64,000 bases of DNA from Sphingomonas sp. BAUL-RG-20F-R05-02 (GCF_022662305.1 NZ_JAKNQH010000008.1:62001-126000); one strand, 5' to 3'; counted from the stretch's first letter, positions 42,525-52,041 are shown. The notes: generated by a model from the sequence alone, not told the origin. Translations and numbers: made by a program.

Positions 42525-43434
42525 CTGTCAAAGCCTGCGGGGCCGGCATCATCGGAGAGTAGCTCCTCGATGTTACGGTACAAAGGACCGCCCAAAACTG
42601 CGAAAAACGATATAGGCGGGTCCGTAGTGCAACCAAAGTATGCTGGATCAGGCCATTGCAACCTTGCGCGCGCGGGTCGAGCGGACTGCCCGGCACCGCC
42701 ATTACCTCACGCCCCATCTCGCCCGCCAGCCGCGCGGTGATGAGCGAGCCGGAGCGCGGCGCCGCCTCCACCACCAGCGTACCGAGCGAAGCGCCGGCGA
42801 TGATGCGATTGCGATGCGGGAAGTGCCGCGCGCGCGGCTCGATACCGGGCGGTTGCTCGGCGATCAGCAGCCCTTCGCGGGCGATCCGCTCCTGAAGGTC
42901 GGCGTTCTCGGGTGGGTACACCACGTCGATACCGCCCGCGATCACGCCGATCGTACCCCCCTCGATCGAGCCTACGTGCGCGGCGGTGTCGACACCCCTG
43001 GCGAGACCCGACACCACCGTGATGCCGTCCCGTCCCAGTTCGGCAGCGATCTGCCGCGAGAAGCGGCACGCCGCCGCCGACGCGTTGCGCGCGCCCACCA
43101 TCGCCACGCAATCGCGCGCCAGCAGCGCGACATTGCCGCGCACCATCACCACCGGCGACGCATCGTCCAGCTGCGCGAGCAATTCGGGATAGTCGGCATC
43201 CTCGATGAACAGATGGCGCGCGCCGAGCTTGCGCGCCGCCGCGAGTTCGCGTTCCGCTACGGCTGGCAAGGCGACCACCGGCGAGCGCCCGCCACCGCGC
43301 GCCGCCAGCCCCGGCAGCGCCTCGATCGCTGCCGCCGCATCCCCGAACCGCGCAACCAGCTGGCGATAGGTGACCGGGCCGATCTGCGCCGTGCGGATCA
43401 GGCGGAGACGCGCGACCTCTGCCGCATCAGCCAC
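42373..43434 (-). pseudogene. dprA: dprA, N-terminal part fused to phage-encoded tail
   Basis: Native DprA residues 1-263 are kept, from the GTG overlapping the plsY stop (VADAAEVARLRLIR) through the helix-hairpin-helix/SAM-like domain and the single-strand-DNA-binding Rossmann-like domain (GLARGVDTAAHVGS, NRIIAGASLGTLVVEAAPRS, ending GCNGLI). At codon 264 phage DNA begins and the frame stays open for 90 more codons, ending inside the lipoprotein gene on the other strand. The winged-helix domain is lost. DprA loads RecA on incoming DNA in transformation. The fusion protein may be made, since the plsY-coupled start is intact, but is expected to be impaired. Confidence 0.92.
42645..42649. other. 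attR: attR core, GGATC
   Basis: Second copy of the GGATC core. On its left are phage bases CCGTAGTGCAACCAAAGTATGCT(42622-42644), which mirror the right arm found at attL; on its right dprA resumes. Confidence 0.93.
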
Positions 43435-44035
43435 GCGCTTTGCTGCCGACCCGTGGTTCACTGCCGTCGAGCAACCGCTCGATATTGGCGCGGTGCTTCC
43501 ACAGCACAAGCAGCGCACACGCGATCAGCGCCGGCACGAAATCGAACCGGTCGAACAGCGCGGCCGCAACCGGCGCGCTCACCGCCGCCGTCATGCCCGC
43601 GACCGAGGATATCCGCACCCCCGCCAGCAGCCCCAGCCACACGACCGCATAGACCAGCCCGATCGGCCAATGCAGCGCGAGCACAATGCCGAGCAACGTC
43701 GCCACCCCCTTGCCACCGCGAAAGCGCAGCCACACCGGATAGAGATGGCCGAGAAACGCCGCCGCCCCGGCCAACACGCCGGTTCCGGGCACCAGCGCCT
43801 CGACAATCGCCACGGCCGCGAAACCCTTCAGCGCGTCGAGGATCAGCGTCGCCGCCGCCAGCCCCTTGCGCCCGGTCCGCAGCACGTTGGTCGCGCCGAT
43901 GTTGCCCGACCCGATCTGGCGCAGGTCGCCCGCGCCGAACGCGCGCGTGAGAATGACTCCGAACGGAATTGAACCGAGCAGATAGCCGAACAGCAATACG
44001 GCCGCCGGTGTACCCCATAGATATTCGGTCGGCAT
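43427..44035 (-). CDS. plsY: Glycerol-3-phosphate acyltransferase PlsY
   Basis: A 202-residue inner-membrane enzyme that transfers acyl groups from acyl-phosphate to glycerol 3-phosphate, the first step of phospholipid synthesis. It has about five membrane segments and the conserved GSGNIGATN, LGHLYPVWLRFRGGKGVAT and KHRANIERLLDG motifs. Its stop overlaps the dprA start by eight bases, so the two are coupled. Usual length and gene order for alphaproteobacteria. Confidence 0.95.
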   Translation of the reverse strand: MPTEYLWGTPAAVLLFGYLLGSIPFGVILTRAFGAGDLRQIGSGNIGATNVLRTGRKGLAAATLILDALKGFAAVAIVEALVPGTGVLAGAAAFLGHLYPVWLRFRGGKGVATLLGIVLALHWPIGLVYAVVWLGLLAGVRISSVAGMTAAVSAPVAAALFDRFDFVPALIACALLVLWKHRANIERLLDGSEPRVGSKARG

Positions 44036-44148
44036 GGATCGTTTCGCCCCCAGTTGTCACCCTTCTAGCGGCACGCGGGCGCACGCGCCATGCTCTCCAT
44101 CAAGCACGGAGATTGTCAAACCGTGGGTTGCGGCTATGGCCTGCGCCG

Positions 44149-44946
44149 ATGAGCGACGCGCGGCCGATCCTGTTCTTCGATTCGGGGGTCGGCGGCCTCT
44201 CGGTGCTCGGGGCCACCCGCGCTCTGCTGCCGCAGGCTCCGTTCGTCTACGTCGCCGATTCGGCCGGCTTTCCTTATGGCACCAAGACCGAGGCCGAAAT
44301 CGCCGCGCGCGTGCCGGCGTTGCTCGGGCGGCTGGCGGAACGCTATCGCCCGCGCCTGATCGTGATCGCGTGCAACACCGCCTCTACGATTGCACTGGGC
44401 GCGGTGCGCGGCGCGCTCGACCTGCCGGTGGTCGGCACCGTGCCCGCGATCAAGCCCGCCGCCCAGACCAGCAAAACGCGCGCGATCGGCGTGCTCGGCA
44501 CCGATGCCACCGTGCGCCAGCCGTATGTCGACGATCTCGCCGCCCGGTTCGCAGCCGATTGCGTGGTCCTGCGCCACGGCTCGGCCGAACTGGTAGCCCT
44601 CGCGGAGGCCGAATTGCGCGGCCATGTCGCCGCGCCGGAGCGTTACCGCGCCATCCTGGCGGGACTGCTCGATCAGCCCGGCGGCGAGCGTATCGACGTA
44701 ATCGTCAACGCCTGTACGCACTTCCCGCTGGTGGCGGGGCAGCTTGCCGCCGCTGCCCCCCGGCCGCTCACCTTCGTCGACGGTTCGGCCGGGATCGCGC
44801 GGCGGATCGCCCATCTGACGCAGGGACAGGACTGGCCGGACACGCCCGGCGCCGGGCGCGCCGTGTTCACGGGCGTCGGCGCGGAAGATGCGGCGCTGCG
44901 CCCTGCCCTGTTGCGCTACGGGCTTTGCGACGTGGAGTCGCTTTGA
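44149..44946 (+). CDS. murI: Glutamate racemase
   Basis: A 265-residue enzyme making D-glutamate for peptidoglycan. Both catalytic Cys are present: Cys75 in IACNTAST and Cys189 in NACTHFPL; the N-terminal FDSGVGGLSVL and ADSAGFPYG motifs are typical. The ATG at 44149 starts this core; the longer frame upstream overlaps plsY's promoter region. Divergent from plsY by 113 bases. Confidence 0.95.
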   Translation: MSDARPILFFDSGVGGLSVLGATRALLPQAPFVYVADSAGFPYGTKTEAEIAARVPALLGRLAERYRPRLIVIACNTASTIALGAVRGALDLPVVGTVPAIKPAAQTSKTRAIGVLGTDATVRQPYVDDLAARFAADCVVLRHGSAELVALAEAELRGHVAAPERYRAILAGLLDQPGGERIDVIVNACTHFPLVAGQLAAAAPRPLTFVDGSAGIARRIAHLTQGQDWPDTPGAGRAVFTGVGAEDAALRPALLRYGLCDVESL

Positions 44947-45092
44947 CGGGTCTTGCACCGATGCGGCAGGGCTGCGACAAAGTGTCCAGCAGCAAAGGCC
45001 GGCGCGATCGGTCTACAAGGGCGTGCCTGCATGCGGACGTGTCACGCACGAATGCACGCAATGCGCTGGAATGTGGGAGGGATTGCCCCTAA

Positions 45093-46346
45093 ATGCCGAC
45101 GATCATGGAATCGCATGCACCGGCGCGCGGGGTCGATTACTCGCGGATTTTCACTCAGGCGATCGATCGGCTGCACGCCGAGGGTCGGTACCGGGTGTTC
45201 ATCGACATCCTCCGCAACAAAGGGGCGTTCCCCAACGCGCGCTGTTTCGCCGGGCATAACGGGCCGAAGCCGATCACGGTGTGGTGCTCCAACGATTACC
45301 TAGCGATGGGCCAGCACCCCAAGGTGGTCGCCGCGATGGAAGAGGCGCTCCACGATGTCGGTGCGGGTTCCGGCGGCACGCGCAACATCGGCGGCAACAC
45401 GCATTACCACGTCGATCTGGAAGGCGAACTCGCCGATCTGCACGGCAAGGAAGGCGCCCTGCTGTTCACCAGCGGCTATGTGTCGAACGAGGCGACGCTG
45501 GCGACGCTCGCCAAAATTCTGCCGGGCTGCGTGATTTTTTCCGACGAGCTCAACCACGCCTCGATGATCGCCGGCATTCGCAACGCCGGCTGCGAGAAGT
45601 TCGTGTTCCGCCACAACGATCTCGACCATCTCGAAGAACTGCTGGCGGCGGTCGATCCCGCCACGCCGAAGCTGATCGCGTTCGAGAGCGTGTATTCGAT
45701 GGAGGGCGACGTCGCGCCGGTGGCCGCGATCTGCGACCTTGCCGACAAATACAACGCGCTGACCTATCTCGACGAGGTGCACGCGGTCGGCATGTACGGC
45801 CCACGCGGCGGCGGCATCTCGGAACGCGAGGGCGTTGCCGACCGGCTGACGATCATCGAGGGAACGCTCGGCAAGGCGTTCGGCGTGATGGGTGGCTATA
45901 TCGCGGCCGACCAGATGATCGTCGACGTGATCCGCAGTTATGCGCCGGGCTTCATCTTCACCACCTCGCTATCGCCGGTGCTGGTGGCGGGCGTGCTGGC
46001 GAGCGTGCGGCACCTGAAGGCGTCGAGCGTGGAGCGCGAGGCTCAGCAGGCGGCGGCGGCGAAGCTGAAGGCGATGCTGACGGACGCCGGCCTGCCGGTG
46101 ATGCCGGGCGAAACGCATATCGTCCCGCTGATGGTCGGCGATCCCGTCAAGGCCAAGCGGATCAGCGACATCCTGCTTGCCGAATATGGCGTGTACGTAC
46201 AGCCGATCAACTATCCGACCGTGCCGCGCGGCACCGAACGGCTGCGCTTCACGCCGGGTCCGGCGCATGACGAGACGATGATGCGCGACCTGACGAAGGC
46301 GCTGGCGGAAATCTGGAGCCGGCTGGACCTCCGCAAGGCGGCCTGA
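45093..46346 (+). CDS. hemA: 5-aminolevulinate synthase
   Basis: A 417-residue PLP enzyme that condenses glycine and succinyl-CoA in the Shemin route to heme. [56 protein letters not shown] and the PLP lysine (Lys261 in GTLGKAFG) are all present. GGGAGG lies ten bases upstream of the ATG. Followed at 67 bases by a 26-residue membrane peptide. The Shemin enzyme is characteristic of alphaproteobacteria. Confidence 0.96.
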   Translation: MPTIMESHAPARGVDYSRIFTQAIDRLHAEGRYRVFIDILRNKGAFPNARCFAGHNGPKPITVWCSNDYLAMGQHPKVVAAMEEALHDVGAGSGGTRNIGGNTHYHVDLEGELADLHGKEGALLFTSGYVSNEATLATLAKILPGCVIFSDELNHASMIAGIRNAGCEKFVFRHNDLDHLEELLAAVDPATPKLIAFESVYSMEGDVAPVAAICDLADKYNALTYLDEVHAVGMYGPRGGGISEREGVADRLTIIEGTLGKAFGVMGGYIAADQMIVDVIRSYAPGFIFTTSLSPVLVAGVLASVRHLKASSVEREAQQAAAAKLKAMLTDAGLPVMPGETHIVPLMVGDPVKAKRISDILLAEYGVYVQPINYPTVPRGTERLRFTPGPAHDETMMRDLTKALAEIWSRLDLRKAA

Positions 46347-46413
46347 CCCTCGCCGGAACCTGAATTGCGTCCGGAGGTTGTATCGTAACGAACCTGCAAC
46401 GAAGGACGTTACG

Positions 46414-46494
46414 ATGGGAAAAGGCTGTATTCTCTGGCTGTTGGGCGTGCCGATCCCCGTAATCCTGGTGCTGTACCTGCTATTCCACCACTAA
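46414..46494 (+). CDS. Conserved 26-residue membrane peptide
   Basis: MGKGCILWLLGVPIPVILVL and six more residues ending HH: one hydrophobic helix with a central Pro-x-Pro kink. An AAGGACG site precedes the ATG. Similar micro-proteins (start MxxGCLIWLxGxPIPxIL) are, as I recall, common and unannotated in alphaproteobacteria, which supports the call. Function unknown; possibly cotranscribed with hemA. Confidence 0.7.
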   Translation: MGKGCILWLLGVPIPVILVLYLLFHH

Positions 46495-46608
46495 ACCTCG
46501 CGAAATCGGCGATGTCGAAGAAACCGTTTCAACATCGCCGTCAGAGAGGTTGGCCCAACCGACCGATCGCACTCGCAAAACGCTCGCGGCGGCATCAGCC
46601 GCCGCACG

Positions 46609-47271
46609 TTAAACCGCCCGGCTCAATCGAGCGGACCACGCATAGCCGTTGCGCAGCGAGGCGAAGCTTGCGGTCAGGCCGGTATCGCGCGCGATACCGC
46701 AGGCAGCGCCTTTCAACTCCGCACGCGGCGTCACGTCGAACTTGGCGAGCCACGCGAACAGCAATGCCTTGAACGGCGACGGCAACCGCTCCTGCTGGCC
46801 GAAATCGACGATGTCGAGCCGCCCGCCCGGCGCCAGCTTGCCGGCAGCCTCGCGCAGCGCGCCCTTCCAGTCGGGTATCATCGAGAGTGTGTAGCTCTGG
46901 AAGATGCGGTCGAACGTCGCGACCCCGAACAGCGCCATGTTGTCGAACGCGGTGGCATCGCCCTGGGCGAGCGTGATGCGGCCGGTCAGGCCAGCTTTGG
47001 CGATACTCGCCCGCGCAGTCTCCAGCATCGCCTCGGAGATGTCGACGCCGTAATAGCGCGCATCCGGCCAGCGCCTAGCCGCCGCGATCAGGTTGCGTCC
47101 GGTTCCGCAGCCGATCTCCAGCACCGTGCCGTTCGGCGGCGGTGCGAGACCGGCGATCAGCGCGTCACGGCCGAGCAGATAATATTTGCGGGTCAGATCG
47201 TAAAAGTGCCGCTGCGTCTTGTAGATCGCATCCATATGGCCGGCATGACCGGCGCCCACATCGCCCGCCAT
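46609..47271 (-). CDS. btaB: Betaine-lipid N-methyltransferase BtaB (predicted)
   Basis: A 220-residue SAM-dependent methyltransferase with motif I EIGCGTGRNL, then YGVDISEAML and LAPGGRLDIVDFG. The ATG overlaps the btaA stop by one base (TAATG), so the two are translated together. In the known pathway BtaB methylates diacylglyceryl-homoserine three times to give the betaine lipid DGTS. Size matches BtaB of Rhodobacter (about 210). Other ubiE-like methyltransferases are alternatives, but the partner gene makes BtaB the best call. Confidence 0.85.
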   Translation of the reverse strand: MAGDVGAGHAGHMDAIYKTQRHFYDLTRKYYLLGRDALIAGLAPPPNGTVLEIGCGTGRNLIAAARRWPDARYYGVDISEAMLETARASIAKAGLTGRITLAQGDATAFDNMALFGVATFDRIFQSYTLSMIPDWKGALREAAGKLAPGGRLDIVDFGQQERLPSPFKALLFAWLAKFDVTPRAELKGAACGIARDTGLTASFASLRNGYAWSARLSRAV

Positions 47272-48497
47272 TATTTCAGCACGTAGAGATGGACGCCGCC
47301 ATAGATCGAGGAACGATCGCGTCGCGTGTAGTCGAGCGAATCCTCGGCGCGGTAATCCCATGCCGACAGGATATCGTCCGGCACCCGGCCCGGCAGGATC
47401 GTGGCGATGCCGGCGGTGCGGAACAGCACGCGCGCGCCCGGCTTGGCGGTACGGGTGATCTCGCCCCACAGTTCGGTAAGCTGCTGGTCGGTCATCCAGT
47501 CCTGCGCGTCGAGCAGGATGTAGCGGTCGAGTGAGCCGGCATCCTGACTGCGCAGGTATTCGGTGAAGTTGGTGTGACGCACCTCGATCCGGCTGACCCG
47601 GTCGACGATCTCGCCGTAATGCGCCTTCTGGAGATAGGGCGGCAGCGGGGCATTGGGGTCTTCGCTATAGCCGCGGTTGAACGCCTGCCACGCGAAGTAA
47701 TTGTCCTTGAGATCGAAATCGCAGGCGAGCTTTTCGAGCCGCTCGCGCAGCACCACCGCCATCTTCTCGTCGCCGGCGAGCGCCTCGTATTGCGCGGGCG
47801 GGATGCCGAGCCCGAACAGCGAGGCGGGCTGATCGGTCAGCCATTTGATGAAGCCCTTGTCGAACACCGGCGCGAACTCGCGGTCGAAGATCTCGCGCTG
47901 CTCCTGGATGGTCTTGGCCTTTAGCAGCACCTTCGGGTTCACGCCGTTCATCCGCGCGATCAGATGCGCCGCGCCGATGAAATTGCCGAGTAGACCGCGC
48001 TTGTAGACGCCCTTGGCGAAACCGCCGATCCGCCGCCGGCCGACCATGTCGCGACCTTCCCAATACCGCTTGCTCGTCTCGTCGAGATGCGGGCGGACGT
48101 AGGTGCGGTAGGCGAGGATATTGGCACGGCTGTTGGCACGCGCGAAGAAGCGGTGGAACGTCGCGTAATCCGGCAGATGTCGCGCCGCGACGACCTTGAG
48201 CTTGTTGAGCGCGATATGCGCGGTGTTGAGATCGACCGCGGTGATCGCCTTCGGGTTGGCGGTCAGATACGACATCATGTTGCAGCCGCCCGATGCGATC
48301 GTCACGACATGGCTGTCGGGCGTGATCGCCAGCGCTTCCATATCGACCGCCGGATCTTCCCAGATCTGCGCATACACCAGCCCCCGGAACGCGAAGGTGA
48401 AGGCGCGTTCGAGGATGCCCTGTTTCGACAGATGGTCGTGACGATGGACCGCCGCGCGGACGGCGCGGTTCTTGGGCGGGCGGGCGGCGATAGCCAT
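47271..48497 (-). CDS. btaA: S-adenosylmethionine:diacylglycerol 3-amino-3-carboxypropyl transferase BtaA
   Basis: A 408-residue DUF3419 protein. TIASGGCNMMSYLTANP and AVDLNTAHIALNKLK form the SAM site, and AQIWEDPAVDMEAL is characteristic near the N-terminus. It moves the aminocarboxypropyl group of SAM to diacylglycerol, giving diacylglyceryl-homoserine, the first step in betaine lipid synthesis. Upstream of btaB in one operon. Betaine lipids replace phospholipids under phosphate limitation in alphaproteobacteria; no Pho box was visible upstream. Confidence 0.9.
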   Translation of the reverse strand: MAIAARPPKNRAVRAAVHRHDHLSKQGILERAFTFAFRGLVYAQIWEDPAVDMEALAITPDSHVVTIASGGCNMMSYLTANPKAITAVDLNTAHIALNKLKVVAARHLPDYATFHRFFARANSRANILAYRTYVRPHLDETSKRYWEGRDMVGRRRIGGFAKGVYKRGLLGNFIGAAHLIARMNGVNPKVLLKAKTIQEQREIFDREFAPVFDKGFIKWLTDQPASLFGLGIPPAQYEALAGDEKMAVVLRERLEKLACDFDLKDNYFAWQAFNRGYSEDPNAPLPPYLQKAHYGEIVDRVSRIEVRHTNFTEYLRSQDAGSLDRYILLDAQDWMTDQQLTELWGEITRTAKPGARVLFRTAGIATILPGRVPDDILSAWDYRAEDSLDYTRRDRSSIYGGVHLYVLK

Positions 48498-48590
48498 TTC
48501 AATCTCCTGCGGGCCGGCGGGGTCGCGCGGCGCTCAGCTACGACAAAGCGATGACGCTTCCATGACGCGTTCGCGTCCAAATGAAAAGAA

Positions 48591-48618
48591 CCTGTCGGTG
48601 GGGTGTTCCACCGACAGG
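48591..48618. terminator. Stem-loop in the btaA/anti-sigma gap
   Basis: CCTGTCGGTGG-GGTGTT-CCACCGACAGG is a perfect 11-bp stem followed by CCCTTTACATTT. The remaining bases of the gap (48498-48868) show no gene; both neighbouring genes are read from the minus strand, so this probably ends the sigma/anti-sigma unit. Confidence 0.65.
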
Positions 48619-48868
48619 CCCTTTACATTTGTCACCCGGCACGAGCTATCGAGGGAGGAAGTACGTAGCCGGGGTACCTGCCTTTCGCCGCCGAGGAGAA
48701 AGACTGCCGAAGATACGACGCGCGGACCACTTCGGATGCACCGCGATGCCGATTGCCGCTATTTTATGGCATCAGTCGACCGCCACTGGCGCCGACCTCA
48801 AGCGTAAGCGATCGGAGTGCCTGTTCCGCGCTGGCGAGCAGCGACCGGAGCTTAGGCATGCCGCAGAC

Positions 48869-49588
48869 TTACACCGCGGAAAGATCGCCCTTCAGCACGA
48901 TCGGCCCGGTCGGCGCACCGGTCGGCGAGCCGCCCTCCGGCTCGATCGTCACCGCCAGCGTCGCGCCGGCGGCAAGCTGGCGGCGAACCGCAACGCCCGG
49001 CGTAACGCTGGTCGCGCCGCCGCTCGCCAGCAGGGCGAGCGAATGCGGCGTCTTGTCCGCGCCGATCACCCACAACTCGGCGCTGCGGCCGGCGGCGGGC
49101 GTATCGCCCGACGTGACGCGCAGCAGGCCGCGCGCTGGATCGTACACCGCCGCGATCGCCGTGCCCTTCGCGGTCGGTGCGATCGACGCGACCAGCAGCG
49201 ACCGCACCGCCGGCGTTTCGACCGGCGCCGGTGCCGGCAGCGGCGCCTGCGGCGGTCGCGCGACGACGAACACGAGCAGGCCGGCAGCCGCGATGCTGGT
49301 CAATCCCGCCAGCGCCGGCCAGAAGCGGCTGCGCGGAGGCGCCACGCCATGCGGCGCGTCGATCGACCGCTCGACGCGCTCGAACACGCCGCCCGGCGCG
49401 GCGACCTCCGGCCAGATTGCGAAGAGCTGCCCGAAATAGCTGCGCCACGCCTCAACATCGTGCGCAAAGCCGGGTTCAGCCAACACACGCCGCAGCGCGG
49501 CCGCGCGTTCCTCGCCGTCGAGAACACCGAGCGCCAACTCGGCGGCGGTGACGTCCGGCATATCCTGCGGCGTGCGGATGTCGGTCAT
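48869..49588 (-). CDS. Anti-sigma factor, RskA-type
   Basis: A 239-residue membrane protein: an N-terminal cytoplasmic anti-sigma domain (DVTAAELALGVLDGEERAAA, RSYFGQLFAIWPEVA), one membrane helix at about 93-111 (ALAGLTSIAAAGLLVFVV) and a periplasmic RskA_C-like domain (ARGLLRVTSGDTPAAGRSAE). Its ATG overlaps the sigma-factor stop (ATGA), the usual pairing. It should hold the sigma factor inactive until a periplasmic signal releases it. The zinc-binding HxxxCxxC motif is absent, as in RskA. Confidence 0.9.
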   Translation of the reverse strand: MTDIRTPQDMPDVTAAELALGVLDGEERAAALRRVLAEPGFAHDVEAWRSYFGQLFAIWPEVAAPGGVFERVERSIDAPHGVAPPRSRFWPALAGLTSIAAAGLLVFVVARPPQAPLPAPAPVETPAVRSLLVASIAPTAKGTAIAAVYDPARGLLRVTSGDTPAAGRSAELWVIGADKTPHSLALLASGGATSVTPGVAVRRQLAAGATLAVTIEPEGGSPTGAPTGPIVLKGDLSAV

Positions 49589-50166
49589 GCCTCAAGACAC
49601 TCCCGCAACCGCGCGAGGCCGCGCCGCACCCAGCTCTTCATCGTTCCCAGCGGCACGCTCACCCGTTCGGCGAGTTCGGCATAGGTCACGCCCTGGAAGA
49701 ACGCGGTGCGGATCGAATCGCGCTGGTTGTCGTCGAGTTCGTCGAGGCAACGGTGCAGGCTGTGCGCCTCCTCGTCGGCGATCAGCGTGTCGCTGGCGAT
49801 TGGCGCCGTATCGGGGAGGTCGGGCGCATCCTCGATCGGCGCAGTCGGTCGGGAGCCTTGCGCGCGCCGCCAGTCGATCGCGCGGTTGCGTGCTATCGTC
49901 GCCAGCCAGGTGATCGGGCTGGCGCGCGAGGGTTCGTAGGCGCCGGCACGCTTCCAGATCGTCAGATAGACATCGTGCAACACGTCCGCCGCCGCCTCCC
50001 GCTCTCCGCAGATACGCAGGCAGACGCCAAAAAGCTTCGCGTTGGTGCGCAGATACAAGTCGCGGAACGCGGCGCGGTCCTCCTCGCCGGTGCGCAGCAG
50101 GATCGCGACGAGTTCGGCGCGCGCTGCATCGCGCGTTGCAATCGATCCGGCTGGTGTTTCCGTCAT
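49585..50166 (-). CDS. ECF-type sigma factor (SigK-like)
   Basis: A 193-residue sigma factor with region 2 (AAFRDLYLRTNAKLFGVCLR, DVLHDVYLTIWKRAGAYEP, TWLATIARNRAIDWRR) and region 4 (LDDNQRDSIRTAFFQGVTYA, LGTMKSWVRRGLARLREC). It starts the two-gene operon with its anti-sigma factor. No typical GGAAC/CGTC autoregulatory promoter was seen in the 105 bases upstream. Target genes are unknown. Confidence 0.92.
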   Translation of the reverse strand: MTETPAGSIATRDAARAELVAILLRTGEEDRAAFRDLYLRTNAKLFGVCLRICGEREAAADVLHDVYLTIWKRAGAYEPSRASPITWLATIARNRAIDWRRAQGSRPTAPIEDAPDLPDTAPIASDTLIADEEAHSLHRCLDELDDNQRDSIRTAFFQGVTYAELAERVSVPLGTMKSWVRRGLARLRECLEA

Positions 50167-50271
50167 GCTACCGCTCTATGGTGTCGCGGGTCGGACCGCA
50201 ACGGGTGTGGCAATCATCGGCGGCTTTGCGTAAGAGCCGCGCGTCGCCACCTTACCCGGGACTCGCCGCCT

Positions 50272-50724
50272 TTGCGCATCGCCTTCGCCTCCGATCATGC
50301 CGCCGTCGATCTCAAGGCCGCGCTCGTCGCGTGGGCGCAAGGGGCGGGCCATGACGTGACCGATCTCGGCCCGGAAACCGCGGCACGGGTCGATTACCCG
50401 GATTATGGCTATCGCCTCGCGGAATATGTCGCGGCGGGCGCGGCGGATTTCGGCGTGGCGCTGTGCGGGTCCGGCATCGGCATCTCGATCGCGGTCAACC
50501 GCAACCACGCCTGCCGTTGCGCCTTGGTGAGCGATCCTTTCGCCGCCACCCTTGCCCGCCAGCATAACGACGCCAACGTCATCGCGATGGGCGCACGGCT
50601 GATCGGGCCGGACATGGCGCAGGCCTGCCTCGAATCCTTCCTCGCCGGGCAGTTCGCCGGCGGCCGTCATCAACCGCGCGTCGACAAGCTCGGCGCCCCC
50701 GCCCTCGAAAGGGAAAGCGCATGA
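50272..50724 (+). CDS. rpiB: Ribose-5-phosphate isomerase B
   Basis: A 150-residue enzyme converting ribose 5-phosphate and ribulose 5-phosphate. [22 protein letters not shown], catalytic Cys65 in ALCGSGIG and [15 protein letters not shown] are all present. The family N-terminus RIAFASDHA demands a TTG start at 50272, since no ATG or GTG is nearby and no ribosome site precedes it, so the start is unusual. Its stop overlaps the glyA ATG. Some members act on allose 6-phosphate. Confidence 0.9.
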   Translation: MRIAFASDHAAVDLKAALVAWAQGAGHDVTDLGPETAARVDYPDYGYRLAEYVAAGAADFGVALCGSGIGISIAVNRNHACRCALVSDPFAATLARQHNDANVIAMGARLIGPDMAQACLESFLAGQFAGGRHQPRVDKLGAPALERESA

Positions 50725-52040
50725 GCACCCAGATCGCTGACAAGCCCCTCAACGACGTTCAACCCGACGGCTTCTTCACGCGCAGCCTCGCCGATGCCGA
50801 TCCGGCGGTCTTCGCTGGCGTGCGCCACGAACTGAAACGCGAGCAGGACCAGATCGAGCTGATCGCCTCCGAAAACATCGTCTCCAAGGCGGTGCTCGAA
50901 GCGCAGGGTTCGGTGTTCACCAACAAGTACGCCGAAGGCTATCCCGGCAAGCGCTACTACCAGGGCTGCCACCCCTCCGACGAGGTCGAGCAGCTTGCGA
51001 TCGACCGCGCCAAGCAACTGTTCGGCTGCGGCTTCGTCAACGTCCAGCCGCATTCGGGCGCACAGGCCAATGGCGCGGTGATGCTCGCGCTGGTCAAGCC
51101 GGGCGAGACGGTGATGGGCCTCAGCCTCGACGCCGGCGGCCACCTCACCCACGGTGCGCGTGCCGCGATGTCGGGCAAGTGGTTCAACGCGGTGCAATAC
51201 GGTGTCGATCCGGTCACGCACCTGATCGACTACGACAAGGTCGCGGAGATCGCCCGCGCCAACACCCCGAAGATCCTCATCGCGGGCGGCTCGGCCTATC
51301 CGCGCGAGATCGACTTCGCGAAGTTCCGCGCGATCGCGGATGAGGTCGGTGCGTATTTCATGGTCGACATGGCGCATTTCGCCGGCCTCGTCGCGGCGGG
51401 CGCACACCCCTCGCCGCTGCCGCATGCGCATGTCGTCACCACCACCACGCACAAGACGCTGCGCGGGCCGCGTGGCGGCATGATCCTGACCAATGACGAA
51501 GCCATCGCCAAGAAGATCAACTCGGCGGTGTTCCCGGGGCTTCAGGGTGGCCCGCTGATGCACGTCATCGCCGCCAAGGCAGTCGCCTTCGGCGAGGCGC
51601 TGCGGCCCGAGTTCAAGAGCTATGCGGCCGCCGTGATCGAGAATGCCAAGGTGCTGGCCGCAACGCTTAAGGAACGCGGTGCGGAGGTCGTCTCCGGCGG
51701 CACCGACACGCACCTCGCGCTGATCGACCTCACCCCGCTCGGCGTGACCGGCAAGGACGCCGACGAGGCGCTGGAGCGCGCCGGCATCACCTGCAACAAG
51801 AACGGCATCCCCAACGATCCGCTGCCGCCGACCAAGACCAGCGGCATCCGCGTCGGCTCGCCCGCCGGCACCACGCGCGGGTTCGGCGTGGCCGAGTTCC
51901 GCGAGATCGGCAACATGGTCGCCGACGTGCTCGACGGCCTCGCCAAGAAGGGCGAGCAGGGTGACGCGCAGGTCGAGGCGGACGTGCGGCAACGGGTTGC
52001 CGCATTGTGCGCGCGCTTCCCGATCTACGCGGAGATGTGA
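50721..52040 (+). CDS. glyA: Serine hydroxymethyltransferase
   Basis: A 439-residue PLP enzyme that moves the serine side-chain carbon to tetrahydrofolate. [33 protein letters not shown] and the PLP lysine (Lys245 in [11 protein letters not shown]) are present. ATGA overlap with rpiB and a one-base gap to nrdR make a three-gene operon, a gene order common in sphingomonads. Confidence 0.97.
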   Translation: MSTQIADKPLNDVQPDGFFTRSLADADPAVFAGVRHELKREQDQIELIASENIVSKAVLEAQGSVFTNKYAEGYPGKRYYQGCHPSDEVEQLAIDRAKQLFGCGFVNVQPHSGAQANGAVMLALVKPGETVMGLSLDAGGHLTHGARAAMSGKWFNAVQYGVDPVTHLIDYDKVAEIARANTPKILIAGGSAYPREIDFAKFRAIADEVGAYFMVDMAHFAGLVAAGAHPSPLPHAHVVTTTTHKTLRGPRGGMILTNDEAIAKKINSAVFPGLQGGPLMHVIAAKAVAFGEALRPEFKSYAAAVIENAKVLAATLKERGAEVVSGGTDTHLALIDLTPLGVTGKDADEALERAGITCNKNGIPNDPLPPTKTSGIRVGSPAGTTRGFGVAEFREIGNMVADVLDGLAKKGEQGDAQVEADVRQRVAALCARFPIYAEM

Positions 52041-52041
52041 T

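Larger units (their letters stand above)
8489..42649. mobile_element. Prophage (capsid-less siphophage-like), inserted in dprA
   Basis: A 34,156-base insertion bounded by GGATC. It contains a large serine integrase at the left end, terminase genes, portal, tape measure, tail hub/fibre genes and many small genes on both strands, with visibly lower GC and denser small open frames than the flanks. Joining the ends gives an attP with nested inverted repeats (see findings). The head gene block is absent between portal and tape measure, so independent virion production is unlikely. No endolysin or CI-like repressor was recognised. Confidence 0.93.

Noticed and set aside
8489..42649. tRNA-associated integration site or CRISPR array in the accessory region
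   Set aside because: The target is dprA, not a tRNA; no tRNA cloverleaf and no regularly spaced repeats of 25-40 bases with spacers were found.
42640..43950. 436-codon plus-strand open frame across dprA and plsY
   Set aside because: Arg/His-rich shadow of two genuine minus-strand genes.
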